Made by a program: the position numbers and the translations under genes
NCBI GenBank assembly: GCA_964036665.1
Contig: OZ038533.1
Location: 8,826,413 to 8,890,412 of the forward strand
Length of the DNA stretch: 64,000 nucleotides
Source: Gordius sp. MW1
Taxonomy: Eukaryota; Nematomorpha; Gordioida; Gordea; Gordiidae
Reading direction: 5' to 3'
The notes under the pieces: model-generated
Seen by the model: only the letters and a program-made list of their open reading frames with translations
What the model was told of the DNA's origin: nothing
The model's database searches: none
Shown here: in pieces, positions 1 through 13,138 of the stretch
How the letters are laid out: each line of letters begins with the position of its first letter
How positions within the stretch are numbered: position 1 is the stretch's first letter

Positions 1-1439
1 TGTTGCGATTAGTTTGTTGTATCGCAACGTGAGTGCTTAATTTTTGAAAACTGCTCTATGCGATCATGATTTCAAAGTAATAGTTTTCAGATTCTGATAA
101 ATTTTTACTTGGGATCATAGAAACCACGTCTGAAAATGACAACTTTTATCGGATGAATACGGTTCAAAGAAAAATATGTGAAAAATTTTGAGGTAAAAAT
201 ATTTATTTTTTTTAATTCTATGTGAAAGAGCATAAAAAAAAATATAAAAGTAAGCCAATTTGAGAATCCTTTTATCCTCGATTGACTTCCCGAAAAGAGG
301 TTTTAAGCTGCGAGAACTATCATTTTGACAAAAGACAACGTTTTATTGTTGCGATTAGTTTGTTGTATCGCAACGTGAGTGCTTAATTTTTGAAAATGGC
401 TCTATTCGATCATGATTTCAAAGTAATAGTTTTTAGATTCTGATAAATTTTTACTTGGGATCATAGAAACCACGTCTGAAAACGACAACTTTCATCGGAT
501 GAATACGGTTCAAAGAAAAATATGTGAAAATTTTTGAGGTAAAAATATTTATTTTTTCGATTCTATGTGAAAGAGCATGAAAAAAAAAATATAAAAGTAA
601 GCCAATTTGAGAATCCTATTATCCTCGATTGACTTCCGAAAAGAGGTTTTAAGCTGCGAGAACTATCATTTTGACAAAAGACAACGTTTTATTATTGCGA
701 TTAGTTTGTTGTATCGCAACGTGAGTGCTTAATTTTTGAAAACTGCTCTATGCGATCATGATTTCAAAGTAATAGTTTTTAGATTCTGATAAATTTTTAC
801 TTGGGATCATAGAAACCACGTCTGAAAACGACAACTTTCATCGGATGAATACGGTAAAAAGAAAAATATGTGAAAAATTTTGAGGTAAAAATATTTATTT
901 TTTCGATTCTATGTGAAAGAGCATGAAAAAATATATAAAAGTAAGACAATTTGAGAATCCTATTATCCTCGATTGACTTCCGAAAAGAGGTTTTAAGCTG
1001 CGAGAACTATCATTTTGACAAAAGACAACGTTTTATTGTTGCGATTAGTTTGTTGTATCGCAACGTGAGTGCTTAATTTTTGAAAATGGCTATATGCGAT
1101 CATGATTTCAAAGTAATAGTTTTGATTCTGATAAATTTTTACTTGGGATCATAGAAACCACGTCTGAAAACGACAACTTTCATCGGATGAATACGGTTCA
1201 AAGAAAAATATGTGATAAATTTTGAGGTAAAAATATTTATTTTTTTCGATTCTATGTGAAAGAGCATGAAAAAATATATTAAAGTAAGCCAATTTGAGAA
1301 TCCTTTTATCCTCGATTGACTTCCGCAAAGAGGTTTTAAGCTGCGAGAACTATCATTTTGACAAAAGACAACGTTTTATTGTTGCGATTAGTTTGTTGTA
1401 TCGCAACGTGAGTGCTTAATTTTTGAAAATGGCTCTATG

Positions 1440-2472
1440 CGATCATGATTTCAAAGTAATAGTTTTGATTCTGATAAATTTTTACTTGGGATCATAGAAA
1501 CCACGTCTGAAAACGACAACTTTCATCGGATGAAACGGTTCAAAGAAAAATATGTGAAAAATTTTGAGGTGAAAATATTTATTTTTTTCGATTCTATGTG
1601 GAAGAGCGTAAAAAAATATATAAAAGTAAGCCAATTTGAGAATCCTATTATCCTCGATTGACTTCCGCAAAGAGGTTTTAAGCTGCGAGAACTATCATTT
1701 TGACAAAAGACAACGTTTTATTGTTGCGATTAGTTTGTTGTATCGCAACGTGAGTGCTTAATTTTTGAAAATGGCTCTATGCGATCATGATTTCAAAGTA
1801 ATAGTTTTCAGATTCTGATAAATTTTTTCTTGGGATCATAGAAACCACGTCTAAAAACGACAACTTTCATCGGATGAATACGGTTCAAAGAAAAATATGT
1901 GAAAAATTTTGAGGTAAAAATATTTATTTTTTTCAATTCTGTGTGAAAGAGCATAAAAAAATATATAAAAGTAAGCCAATTTGAGAATCCTATTATCCTC
2001 GATTGACTTCCGCAAAGAGGTTTTAAGCTGCGAGAACTATCATTTTGACAAAAGACAACGTTTTATTGTTGCGATTAGTTTATTGTATCGCAACGTGAGT
2101 GCTTAATTTTTGAAAATGGCTCTATGCGATCATGATTTCACAGTAATAGTTTTCAGATTCTGATAAATTTTTACTTGGGATCATAGAAACCACGTCTGAA
2201 AACGACAACTTTCATCGGATGAATACGGTTCAAAGAAAAATGTGTGAAAAATTTTGCGGTAAAAATATTTATTTTTTTCGATTCTATGTGAAAGAGCATG
2301 AAAAAAAAATATAAAAGTAAGCCAATTTGAAAATCCTATTATCTTCGATTGACTTCCGAAAAGAGGTTTCAAGCTGCGAGAACTATCATTTTGACAAAAG
2401 ACAACGTTTTATTGTTCAGATTAGTTTGTTGTATCGCAACGTGAGTGCTTAATTTTTGAAAATGGCTCTATG
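1440..2472 (-). repeat. 3-mer higher-order repeat (1,033 bp), copy 1
   Basis: Three successive monomers with landmarks at 1440, 1782 and 2127 recur at 2473, 2815 and 3160, each shifted by exactly 1,033 bp. Shared rare variants are GGATGAAACGG with GTGGAAGAGCGT (monomer 1), TTTTTTCTTGGGATC with TCTGTGTGAAAG (monomer 2), and TTTCACAGTAATAG with TTTTGCGGT (monomer 3). Confidence 0.92.
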
Positions 2473-3505
2473 CGATCATGATTTCAAAGTAATAGTTTTG
2501 ATTCTGATAAATTTTTACTTGGGATCATAGAAACCACGTCTGAAAACGACAACTTTCATCGGATGAAACGGTTCAAAGAAAAATATGTGAAAAATTTTGA
2601 GGTGAAAATATTTATTTTTTTCGATTCTATGTGGAAGAGCGTAAAAAAATATATAAAAGTAAGCCAATTTGAGAATCCTATTATCCTCGATTGACTTCCG
2701 CAAAGAGGTTTTAAGCTGCGAGAACTATCATTTTGACAAAAGACAACGTTTTATTGTTGCGATTAGTTTGTTGTATCGCAACGTGAGTGCTTAATTTTTG
2801 AAAATGGCTCTATGCGATCATGATTTCAAAGTAATAGTTTTCAGATTCTGATAAATTTTTTCTTGGGATCATAGAAACCACGTCTGAAAACGACAACTTT
2901 CATCGGATGAATACGGTTCAAAGAAAAATATGTGAAAAATTTTGAGGTAAAAATATTTATTTTTTTCAATTCTGTGTGAAAGAGCATAAAAAAATATATA
3001 AAAGTAAGCCAATTTGAGAATCCTATTATCCTCGATTGACTTCCGCAAAGAGGTTTTAAGCTGCGAGAACTATCATTTTGACAAAAGACAACGTTTTATT
3101 GTTGCGATTAGTTTGTTGTATCGCAACGTGAGAGCTTAATTTTTGAAAATGGCTCTATGCGATCATGATTTCACAGTAATAGTTTTCAGATTCTGATAAA
3201 TTTTTACTTGGGATCATAGAAACCACGTCTGAAAACGACAACTTTCATCGGATGAATACGGTTCAAAGAAAAATGTGTGAAAAATTTTGCGGTAAAAATA
3301 TTTATTTTTTTCGATTCTATGTGAAAGAGCATGAAAAAAAAATATAAAAGTAAGCCAATTTGAAAATCCTATTATCCTCGATTGACTTCCGAAAAGAGGT
3401 TTCAAGCTGCGAGAACTATCATTTTGACAAAAGACAACGTTTTATTGTTCAGATTAGTTTGTTGTATCGCAACGTGAGTGTTTAATTTTTAAAAACTGCT
3501 CTATG
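2473..3505 (-). repeat. 3-mer higher-order repeat (1,033 bp), copy 2
   Basis: Tandem second copy of the preceding 3-mer. Only a few substitutions separate the copies by eye, for example GAGAGCTTAA against GAGTGCTTAA near 3132, and TTATCCTCGATTG against TTATCTTCGATTG. Both copies end with GTTCAGATTAG, which breaks one arm of the GTTGCGAT dyad. Confidence 0.92.
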
Positions 3506-4532
3506 CGATCATGATTTCAAAGTAATAGTTTTTAAATTCTGATAAATTTTTACTTGGGATCATAGAAACCACGTCTGAAAACGATAACTTTCATCGGATG
3601 AATACGGTTCAAAGAAAAATATGTGAAAAATTGTGAGGTAAATATATTTATTTTTTTTAATTTTATGTGAAAGAGCATGAAAAAATATATAAAAGTAAGC
3701 CAATTTGAGAATCCTATTATCCTCGATTGACTTCCGAAAAGAGGTTTTAAGCTGCGAGAACTATCATTTTGACAAAAGACAACGTTTTATTGTTGCGATT
3801 AGTTTGTTGTATCGCAACGTGAGTGCTTAATTTTTGAAAACTGCTCTATGCGATCATGATTTCAAAGTAATAGTTTTTAGATTCTGATAAATTTTTACTT
3901 GGGATCATAGAAACCACGTCTGAAAACGACAACTTTCATAGGATGAATACGAAAGAAAAATTTTTAAAAATTTTGAGGTAACAAATATTAATTTTTTTCG
4001 ATTCTATGTGAAAGAGCATGAAAAAATATATAAAAGTAAGCCAATTTGAGAATCCTATTATCCTCGATTGACTTCCGAAAAGAGATTTTAAGCTGCGAGA
4101 ACTATCATTTTGACAAAAGACAACGTTTTATTGTTGCGATTAGTTTGTTGTATCGCAACGTGAGTGCTTAATTTTTGAAAATGGCTCTATGCGATCATGA
4201 TTTCAAAGTAATAGTTTTGATTCTGATAAATTTTTACTTGGGATCATAGAAACCACGTATGAAAACGACAACTTTATTCGGATGAATAGGTTCAAAGAAA
4301 AATATGTCAAAAATTTTGAGGTAAAAATATTTATTTTTTTCGATTCTATGTGAAAGAGCATGAAAAATATATAAAAGTAAGCCAATTTGAGAATCCTATT
4401 ATCCTCGATTGACTTCCGAAAAGAGATTTTAAGCTGCGAGAACTATCATTTTGACAAAAGACAACGTTTTATTATTGCGATCAGTTTGTTGTATCGCAAC
4501 GTGAGTGCTTAACTTTTGAAAACTGCTCTATG

Positions 4533-5911
4533 CGATCATGATTTCAAAGTAATAGTTTTCAGATTCTGATAAATTTTTACTTGGGATCATAGAAACCACG
4601 TCTGAAAATGACAACTTTTATCGGATGAATACGGTTCAAAGAAAAATATGTGAAAAATTTTGAGGTAAAAATATTTATTTTTTTTAGTTCTATGTGAAAG
4701 AGCATGAAAAAAAATATAAAAGTAAGCCAATTTGAGAATCCTTTTATCCTCGATTGACTTCCGAAAAGAGGTTTTAAGCTGCGAGAACTATCATTTTGAC
4801 AAAAGACAACGTTTTATTGTTGCGATTAGTTTGTTGTATCGCAACGTGAGTGCTTAATTTTTGAAAATGGCTCTATGCGATCATGATTTCAAAGTAATAG
4901 TTTTCAGATTCTGATAAATTTTTACTTGGGATCATAGAAACCACGTCTGAAAACGACAACTTTCATCGGATGAATACGGTTCAAAGAAAAATATGTGAAA
5001 AATTTTGAGGAAAAAATATTTATTTTTTTCAATTCTATGTGAAAGAGCATAAAAAAATATATAAAAGTAAGCCAGTTTGAGAATCCTATTATCCTCGGCT
5101 GATTTCCGAAAAGAGGTTTTAAGATGCTAGAACTATCATTTTGACAAAAGACAACGTTTTATTGTTGCGATTAGTTTGTTGTATCGCAACGTGAGTGCTT
5201 AATTTTTGAAAACTGCTCTATGCGATCATGATTTCAAAGTAATAGTTTTTAGATTCTGATAAATTTTTAATTGGGATCATAAAAACCACGTCTGAAAACG
5301 ACAACTTTCATCGGATGAAACGGTTCAAAGAAAAATATGTGAAAAATTTTGAGGTGAAAATATTTATTTTTTTCGATTCTATGTGGAAGAGCGTAAAAAA
5401 ATATATAAAAGTAAGCCAATTTGAGAATCCTATTATTCTCGATTGACTTCCGAAAAGAGGTTTTAAGCTTTGAGAACTATCATTTTGACAAAAGACAACG
5501 TTTTATTGTTGCGATTAGTTTGTTGTATCGCAACGTGAGTGCTTAATTTTTGTAAATGGCTCTATGCGATCATGATTTCAAAGTAATAGTTTTCAGATTC
5601 TGATAAATTTTTCCTTGGGATCATAGAAACCACGTCTGAAAACGACAACTTTCATCGGATGAATACGGTTCAAAGAAAAATATGTGAAAAATTTTGAGGT
5701 AAAAATATTTATTTTTTTCGATTCTATGTGAAAGAACATGAAAAAATATATAAAAGTAAGCTAATTTGAGAATCCTATTATTCTCGATTGACTTCCGAAA
5801 AGAGGTTTTAAGCTTCGAGAACTATCATTTTGACAAAAGACAAAGTTTTATTGTTGCGATTAGTTTGTTGTATCGCAACGTGAGTGCTTAATTTTTGAAA
5901 ATGGCTCTATG
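4533..5911 (-). repeat. 4-mer higher-order repeat (1,379 bp), copy 1
   Basis: Landmarks at 4533, 4878, 5223 and 5567 recur 1,379 bp downstream. The order of variants is diagnostic: GAAAATGACAACTTTTATCGG; then CTCGGCTGATTTCC with AAGATGCTAGAAC; then AATTTTTAATTGGGATCATAAAAACC; then TTGTAAATGGCTC with TTTTTCCTTGGG, followed by GACAAAGTTTTATT. Confidence 0.92.
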
Positions 5912-7290
5912 CGATCATGATTTCAAAGTAATAGTTTTCAGATTCTGATAAATTTTTACTTGGGATCATAGAAACCACGTCTGAAAATGACAACTTTTAT
6001 CGGATGAATACGGTTCAAAGAAAAATATGTGAAAAATTTTGAGGTAAAAATATTTATTTTTTTTAGTTCTATGTGAAAGAGCATGAAAAAAAATATAAAA
6101 GTAAGCCAATTTGAGAATCCTTTTATCCTCGATTGACTTCCGAAAAGAGGTTTTAAGCTGCGAGAACTATCATTTTGACAAAAGACAACGTTTTATTGTT
6201 GCGATTAGTTTGTTGTATCGCAACGTGAGTGCTTAATTTTTGAAAATGGCTCTATGCGATCATGATTTCAAAGTAATAGTTTTCAGATTCTGATAAATTT
6301 TTACTTGGGATCATAGAAACCACGTCTGAAAACGACAACTTTCATCGGATGAATACGGTTCAAAGAAAAATATGTGAAAAATTTTGAGGAAAAAATATTT
6401 ATTTTTTTCAATTCTATGTGAAAGAGCATAAAAAAATATATAAAAGTAAGCCAGTTTGAGAATCCTATTATCCTCGGCTGATTTCCGAAAAGAGGTTTTA
6501 AGATGCTAGAACTATCATTTTGACAAAAGACAACGTTTTATTGTTGCGATTAGTTTGTTGTATCGCAACGTGAGTGCTTAATTTTTGAAAACTGCTCTAT
6601 GCGATCATGATTTCAAAGTAATAGTTTTTAGATTCTGATAAATTTTTAATTGGGATCATAAAAACCACGTCTGAAAACGACAACTTTCATCGGATGAAAC
6701 GGTTCAAAGAAAAATATGTGAAAAATTTTGAGGTGAAAATATTTATTTTTTTCGATTCTATGTGGAAGAGCGTAAAAAAATATATAAAAGTAAGCCAATT
6801 TGAGAATCCTATTATTCTCGATTGACTTCCGAAAAGAGGTTTTAAGCTTTGAGAACTATCATTTTGACAAAAGACAACGTTTTATTGTTGCGATTAGTTT
6901 GTTGTATCGCAACGTGAGTGCTTAATTTTTGTAAATGGCTCTATGCGATCATGATTTCAAAGTAATAGTTTTCAGATTCTGATAAATTTTTCCTTGGGAT
7001 CATAGAAACCACGTCTGAAAACGACAACTTTCATCGGATGAATACGGTTCAAAGAAAAATATGTGAAAAATTTTGAGGTAAAAATATTTATTTTTTTCGA
7101 TTCTATGTGAAAGAACATGAAAAAATATATAAAAGTAAGCTAATTTGAGAATCCTATTATTCTCGATTGACTTCCGAAAAGAGGTTTTAAGCTTCGAGAA
7201 CTATCATTTTGACAAAAGACAAAGTTTTATTGTTGCGATTAGTTTGTTGTATCGCAACGTGAGTGCTTAATTTTTGAAAATGGCTCTATG
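5912..7290 (-). repeat. 4-mer higher-order repeat (1,379 bp), copy 2
   Basis: Immediate tandem copy of 4533-5911 with the same four variant monomers in the same order (landmarks 5912, 6257, 6602, 6946). The two copies look nearly identical, which suggests a recent duplication. Confidence 0.92.
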
Positions 7291-8662
7291 CGATCATGAT
7301 TTCAAAGTAATAGTTTTCAGATTCTGATAAATTTTTACTTGGGATCATAGAAACCACGTCTGAAAACGACAACTTTATTCGGATGAATACGGTTCAAAGA
7401 AAAATATGTGAAAAATTTTGAGGTAAAAATATTTGTTTTTTATGATTCTATGTGAAAGAGCATGAAAAAATATATAAAAGTAAGCTAATTTGAGAATCCT
7501 ATTATCCTCGATTGACTTCCGAAAAGGGGTTTTAAGCTTTTAAGAACTATCATTTTGACAAAAGACAACGTTTTATTGTTGCGATTAGTTTGTTGTATCG
7601 CAACGTGAGTGCTTAATTTTTGAAAATGGCTCTATTCGATCATGATTTCAAAGTAATAGTTTTTAGATTCTGATAAATTTTTCCTTGGGATCTTAGAAAC
7701 CACGTCTGAAAACGACAACTTTCATCGGATGAATACGGTTCAAAGAAAAATATGTTAAAAATTTTGAGGTAAAAATATTTATTTTTTTCGATTCTATGTG
7801 AAAGAGCATGAAAAAATATATAAAAGTAAGCTAATTTGAGAATCCTATTATCCTCGATTGACTTCCGAAAAGAGGTTTTAAGCTTCGAGAACTATCATTT
7901 TGACAAAAGACAACGTTTTATTGTTGCGATTAGTTTGTATCGCAACGTGAGTGCTTAATTTTTGAAAATGGCTCTATGCGATCATGACTTCAAAGTAATA
8001 GTTTTCAGATTCTGATAAATTTTTACTTGGGATCATAGAAACCACGTCTGAAAACGACAACTTTCATAGGATGAATACGAAAGAAAAATATGTGAAAAAT
8101 TTTGAGGTGACAAATATTAATTTTTTTCGATTCTATGTGAAAGAGCATGAAAAAATATATAAAAGTAAGCCAATTTGAGAATCCTATTATCCTCGATTGA
8201 CTTCCGAAAAGAGGTTTTAAGCTGCGAGAACTATCATTTTGACAAAAGACAACGTTTTATTGTTGCGATTAGTTTGTTGTATCGCAACGTGAGTGCTTAA
8301 TTTTTGAAAATGGCTCTATGCGATCATGATTTCAAAGTAATAGTTTTGATTCTGATAAATTTTTACTTGGGATCATAGAAACCACGTCTGAAAACGACCA
8401 ATTTATTCTGATGAATAGTTTCAAAGAAAAATATGTGAAAAATTTTGAGGTAAAAATATTTATTTTTTTCGATTCTATGTGAAAGAGCATGAAAAAATAT
8501 ATAAAAGTAAGCCAATTTGAGAATCCTATTATCCTCGATTGACTTCCGAAAAGAGATTTTAAGCTGCGAGAACTATCATTTTGACAAAAGACAACGTTTT
8601 ATTATTGCGATCAGTTTGTTGTATCGCAACGTGAGTGCTTAACTTTTGAAAACTGCTCTATG

Positions 8663-10040
8663 CGATCATGATTTCAAAGTAATAGTTTTCAGATTCTGAT
8701 AAATTTTTACTTGGGATCATAGAAACCACGTCTGAAAATGACAACTTTTATCGGATGAATACGGTTCAAAGAAAAATATGTGAAAAATTTTGAGGTAAAA
8801 ATATTTATTTTTTTTAATTCTATGTGAAAGAGCATAAAAAAAATATAAAAGTAAGCCAATTTGAGAATCCTTTTATCCTCGATTGACTTCCGAAAAGAGG
8901 TTGTAAGCTGCGAGAACTATCATTTTGACAAAAGACAACGTTTTATTGTTGCGATTAGTTTGTTGTATCGCAACGTGAGTGCTTAATTTTTGAAAATGGC
9001 TCTATGCGATCATGATTTCAAAGTAATAGTTTTCAGATTCAGATAAATTTTTACTTGGGATCATAGAAACCACGTCTGAAAACGACAACTTTCATCGGAT
9101 GAATACGGTTCAAAGAAAAATATGTGAAAAATTTTGAGTAAAAAATATTTATTTTTTTCAATTCTATGTGAAAGAGCATAAAAAAATATATAAAAGTAAG
9201 CCAGTTTGAGAATCCTATTATCCTCGGCTGATTTCCGAAAAGAGGTTTTAAGATGCTAGAACTATCATTTTGACAAAAGACAACGTTTTATTGTTGCGAT
9301 TAGTTTGTTGTATCGCAACGTGAGTGCTTAATTTTTGAAAACTGCTCTATGCGATCATGTTTTCAAAGTAATAGTTTTTAGATTCTGATAAATTTTTAAT
9401 TGGGATCATAAAAACCACGTCTGAAAACGACAACTTTCATCGGATGAAACGGTGCAAAGAAAAATATGTGAAAAATTTTGAGTTGAAAATATTTATTTTT
9501 TTCGATTCTATGTGGAAGAGCGTAAAAAAATATATAAAAGTAAGCCAATTTGAGAATCCTATTATTCTCGATTGACTTCCGAAAAGAGGTTTTAAGCTTT
9601 GAGAACTATCATTTTGACAAAAGACAACGTTTTATTGTTGCGATTAGTTTGTTGTATCGCAACGTGAGTGCTTAATTTTTGTAAATGGCTCTATGCGATC
9701 ATGATTTCAAAGTAATAGTTTTCAGATTCTGATAAATTTTTCCTTGGGATCATAGAAACCACGTCTGAAAACGACAACTTTCATCGGATGAATACGGTTC
9801 AAAGAAAAATATGTGAAAAATTTTGAGGTAAAAATATTTATTTTTTTCGATTCTATGTGAAAGAACATGAAAAAATATATGAAAGTAAGCTAATTTGAGA
9901 ATCCTATTATTCTCGATTGACTTCCGAAAAGAGGTTTTAAGCTTCGAGAACTATCATTTTGACAAAAGACAAAGTTTTATTGTTGCGATTAGTTTGTTGT
10001 ATCGCAACGTGAGTGCTTAATTTTTGAAAATGGATCTATG
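8663..10040 (-). repeat. 4-mer higher-order repeat, detached diverged third copy
   Basis: Landmarks 8663, 9007, 9352 and 9696 carry the same four variant monomers as 4533-7290. They also carry private differences such as TTCAGATAAATTT near 9040, GTTGTAAGC near 8901, CATGTTTTC near 9358 and GGTGCAAAG near 9451. The flanks also match those of copy 1 (ATTATTGCGATCAG before it), so copies 1 and 3 belong to a 12-monomer displacement of about 4,129 bp. Confidence 0.88.
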
Positions 10041-11900
10041 CGATCATGATTTCAAAGTAATAGTTTTCAGATTCTGATAAATTTTTACTTGGGATCATAG
10101 AAACCACGTCTGAAAACGACAACTTTATTCGGATGAATACGGTTCAAAGAAAAATATGTGAAAAATTTTGAGGTAAAAATATTTGTTTTTTATGATTCTA
10201 TGTGAAAGAGCATGAAAAAATATATAAAAGTAAGCTAATTTGAGAATCCTATTATCCTCGATTGACTTCCGAAAAGGGGTTTTAAGCTTTTAAGAACTAT
10301 CATTTTGACAAAAGACAACGTTTTATTGTTGCGATTAGTTTGTTGTATCGCAACGTGAGTGCTTAATTTGTCAAAAATGCACTATGCGATCATGATTTCA
10401 AAGTAATAGTTTTCTGATTCTGATAAATTTTTACTTTTTATCATGGAAACCACGTCTGAAAACGACAACTTTCATCGGATGAATACGGTTCAAAGAAAAA
10501 TATGTGAAAAATTTAGAGGTAATAATATTTATTTTTTTCGATTCTATGTGAAAGAGCATGAAAAAAAAATATAAAAGTAAGCCAATTTGAAAATCCTATT
10601 ATCCTCGATTGACTTCTGAAAAGAGGTTTTAAGCTTCGAGAACTATCATTTTGACAAAAGACAACGTTTTATTGTTGCGATTAGTTTGTTGTATCGCAAC
10701 GTGAGTGCTTAATTTTTGAAAATGGCTCTATTCGATCATGATTTCAAAGTAATAGTTTTTAGATTCTGATAAATTTTTCCTTGGGATCATAGAAACCACG
10801 TCTGAAAACGACAACTTTCATCGGATGAATTCGGTTCAAAGAAAAATATGTGAAAAATTTTGAGGTAAAAATATTTATTTTTTTCGATTCTATGTGAAAG
10901 AGCATGAAAAAATATATAAAAGTAAGCTAATTTGAGAATCCTATTATCCTCGATTGACTTCCGAAAAGAGGTTTTAAGCTTCGAGAACTATCATTTTGAC
11001 AAAAGACAACGTTTTATTGTTGCGATTAGTTTGTATCGCAACGTGAGTGCTTAATTTTTGAAAATGGCTCTATGCGATCATGATTTCAAAGTAATAGTTT
11101 TCAGATTCTGATAAATTTTTACTTGGGATCATAGAAACCACGTCTGAAAACGACAACTTTATTCGGATGAATACGGTTCAAAGAAAAATATGTGAAAAAT
11201 TTTGAAGTAAAAATATTTAGTTTTTTCGATTCTATGTGAAAGAGCATGAAAAAATATATAAAAGTAAGCCAATTTGAGAATCCTATTATCCTCGATTGAC
11301 TTCCGAAAAGAGGTTTAATCTGCGAGAACTATCATTTTGACAAAAGACAACGTTTTATTGTTGCGATTAGTTTGTTGTATCGCAACGTGAGTGCTTAATT
11401 TTTGAAAATGGCTCTATGCGATCATGATTTCAAAGTAATAGTTTTCAGATTCTGATAAATTTTTACTTGGGATCATAGAAACCACGTCTGAAAACGACAA
11501 CTTTCATCGGATGAATACGGTTCAAAGAAAAATATGTGAAAAATTTTGAGGAAAAAATATTTATTTTTTTCAATTCTATGTGAAAGAGCATAAAAAAATA
11601 TATAAAAGTAAGCCAGTTTGAGAATCCTATTATCCTCGATTGACTTCCGAAAAGAGGTTTTAAGCTGCGAGAACTATCATTTTGACAAAAGACGACGTTT
11701 TATTGTTGCGATTAGTTTGTTGTATCGCAACGTGAGTGCTTAATTTTTGAAAACTGCTCTATGCGATCATGATTTCAAAGTAATAGTTTTCTGATTCTGA
11801 TAAATTTTTACTTTTTATCAAGGAAACCAGGTCTGAAAACGACAACTTTCATCGGATGAATACGGTTCAAAGAAAAATATGTGAAAACTTTTGAGGTAAA
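10041..11900 (-). repeat. 9-mer-spaced higher-order repeat (3,098 bp period), copy 1
   Basis: Landmarks 10041, 10387, 10733, 11075, 11419 and 11764 pair with 13139, 13484, 13831, 14173, 14517 and 14862, all displaced by 3,097-3,098 bp. Shared variants in order are AAGGGGTTTTAAGCTTTTAAG, ATTTGTCAAAAATGCAC, CTCTATTCGATC, ATTAGTTTGTATCGC, AGGTTTAATCTGCG and GGAAACCAGGTCTG. The copies diverge after about 11.9 kb. Confidence 0.88.
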
Positions 11901-13138
11901 AATATTTATTTTTTCGATTCTATGTGAAAGAGCATGAAAAAATATATAAAAGTAAGCCAATTTGAGAATCCTATTATCCTCGATTGACTTCCGAAAAGAT
12001 GTTGTAAGCTGCGAGAACTATCATTGACAAAAGACAACGTTTTATTGTTGCGATTAGTTTGTTGTATCGCAACGTGAGTGCTTAATTTTTGAAAACTGCT
12101 CTATGCGATCATGATTTCAAAGTAATAGTTTTCTGATTCTAATAAATTTTTACGTTTTATCAAGGAAACCAGGTCTGAAAACGACAACTTTCATCGGATG
12201 AATACGGTTCAAAGAAAAATATGTGAAAAATTTTGAGGTAAAAATATTTATTTTTTTCAATTCTATGTGAAAGAGCATAAAAAAATATATAAAAGTAAGC
12301 CAGTTTGAGAATCCTATTATCCTCGATTGACTTCCGAAAAGAGGTTTTAAGCTGCGAGAACTATCATTTTGACAAAAGACAACGTTTTATTGTTGCGATT
12401 AGTTTGTTGTATCGCAACGTGAGTGCTTAATTTTTGAAAACTGCTCTATGCGATCATGATTTCAAAGTAATAGTTTTCTGATTCTGATAAATTTTTACTT
12501 TTTATCATTGAAACCAGGTCTGAAAACGACAACTTTCATCGGATGAATACGGTTCAAAGAAAAATATGTGAAAAATTTTGAGGTAAAAATATTTGTTTTT
12601 TTTAATTGTATGTGAAAGAGCATGAAAAAATATATAAAAGTAAGCCAATTTGAGAATCCTATTATCCTCGATTGACTTCCGAAAAGAGGTTTTAAGCTGC
12701 GAGAACTATCATTGACAAAAGACAACGTTTTATTGTTGCGATTAGTTTGTTGTATCGCAACGTGAGTGCTTAATTTTTGAAAACTGCTCTATGCGATCAT
12801 GATTTCAAAGTAATAGTTTTTAGATTCTGATAAATTTTTCCTTGGGATCATAGAAACCACGTCTGAAAACGACAACTTTCATCGGATGAATACGGTTCAA
12901 AGAAAAATATGTGAAATATTTTGAGGTAAAAATATTTATTTTTTTCGATTCTATGTGAAAGAGCATGAAAAAATATATAAAAGTAAGCCAATTTGAAAAT
13001 CCTATTATCCTCGATTGACTTCCGAAAAGAGGTTTTAAGCTTCGAGAACTATCATTTTGACAAAAGACAACGTTTTATTGTTGCGATTAGTTTGTTGTAT
13101 CGCAACGTGAGTGCTTAATTTTTGAAAATGGCTCTATG

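Noticed and set aside
1195-1210. Possible RNA polymerase III B box (GGTTCAAAG) in the minus-oriented monomers
   Set aside because: Only the first part resembles a B box, the final C positions are absent, and no A box lies at a suitable distance. It does not look derived from a tRNA gene.
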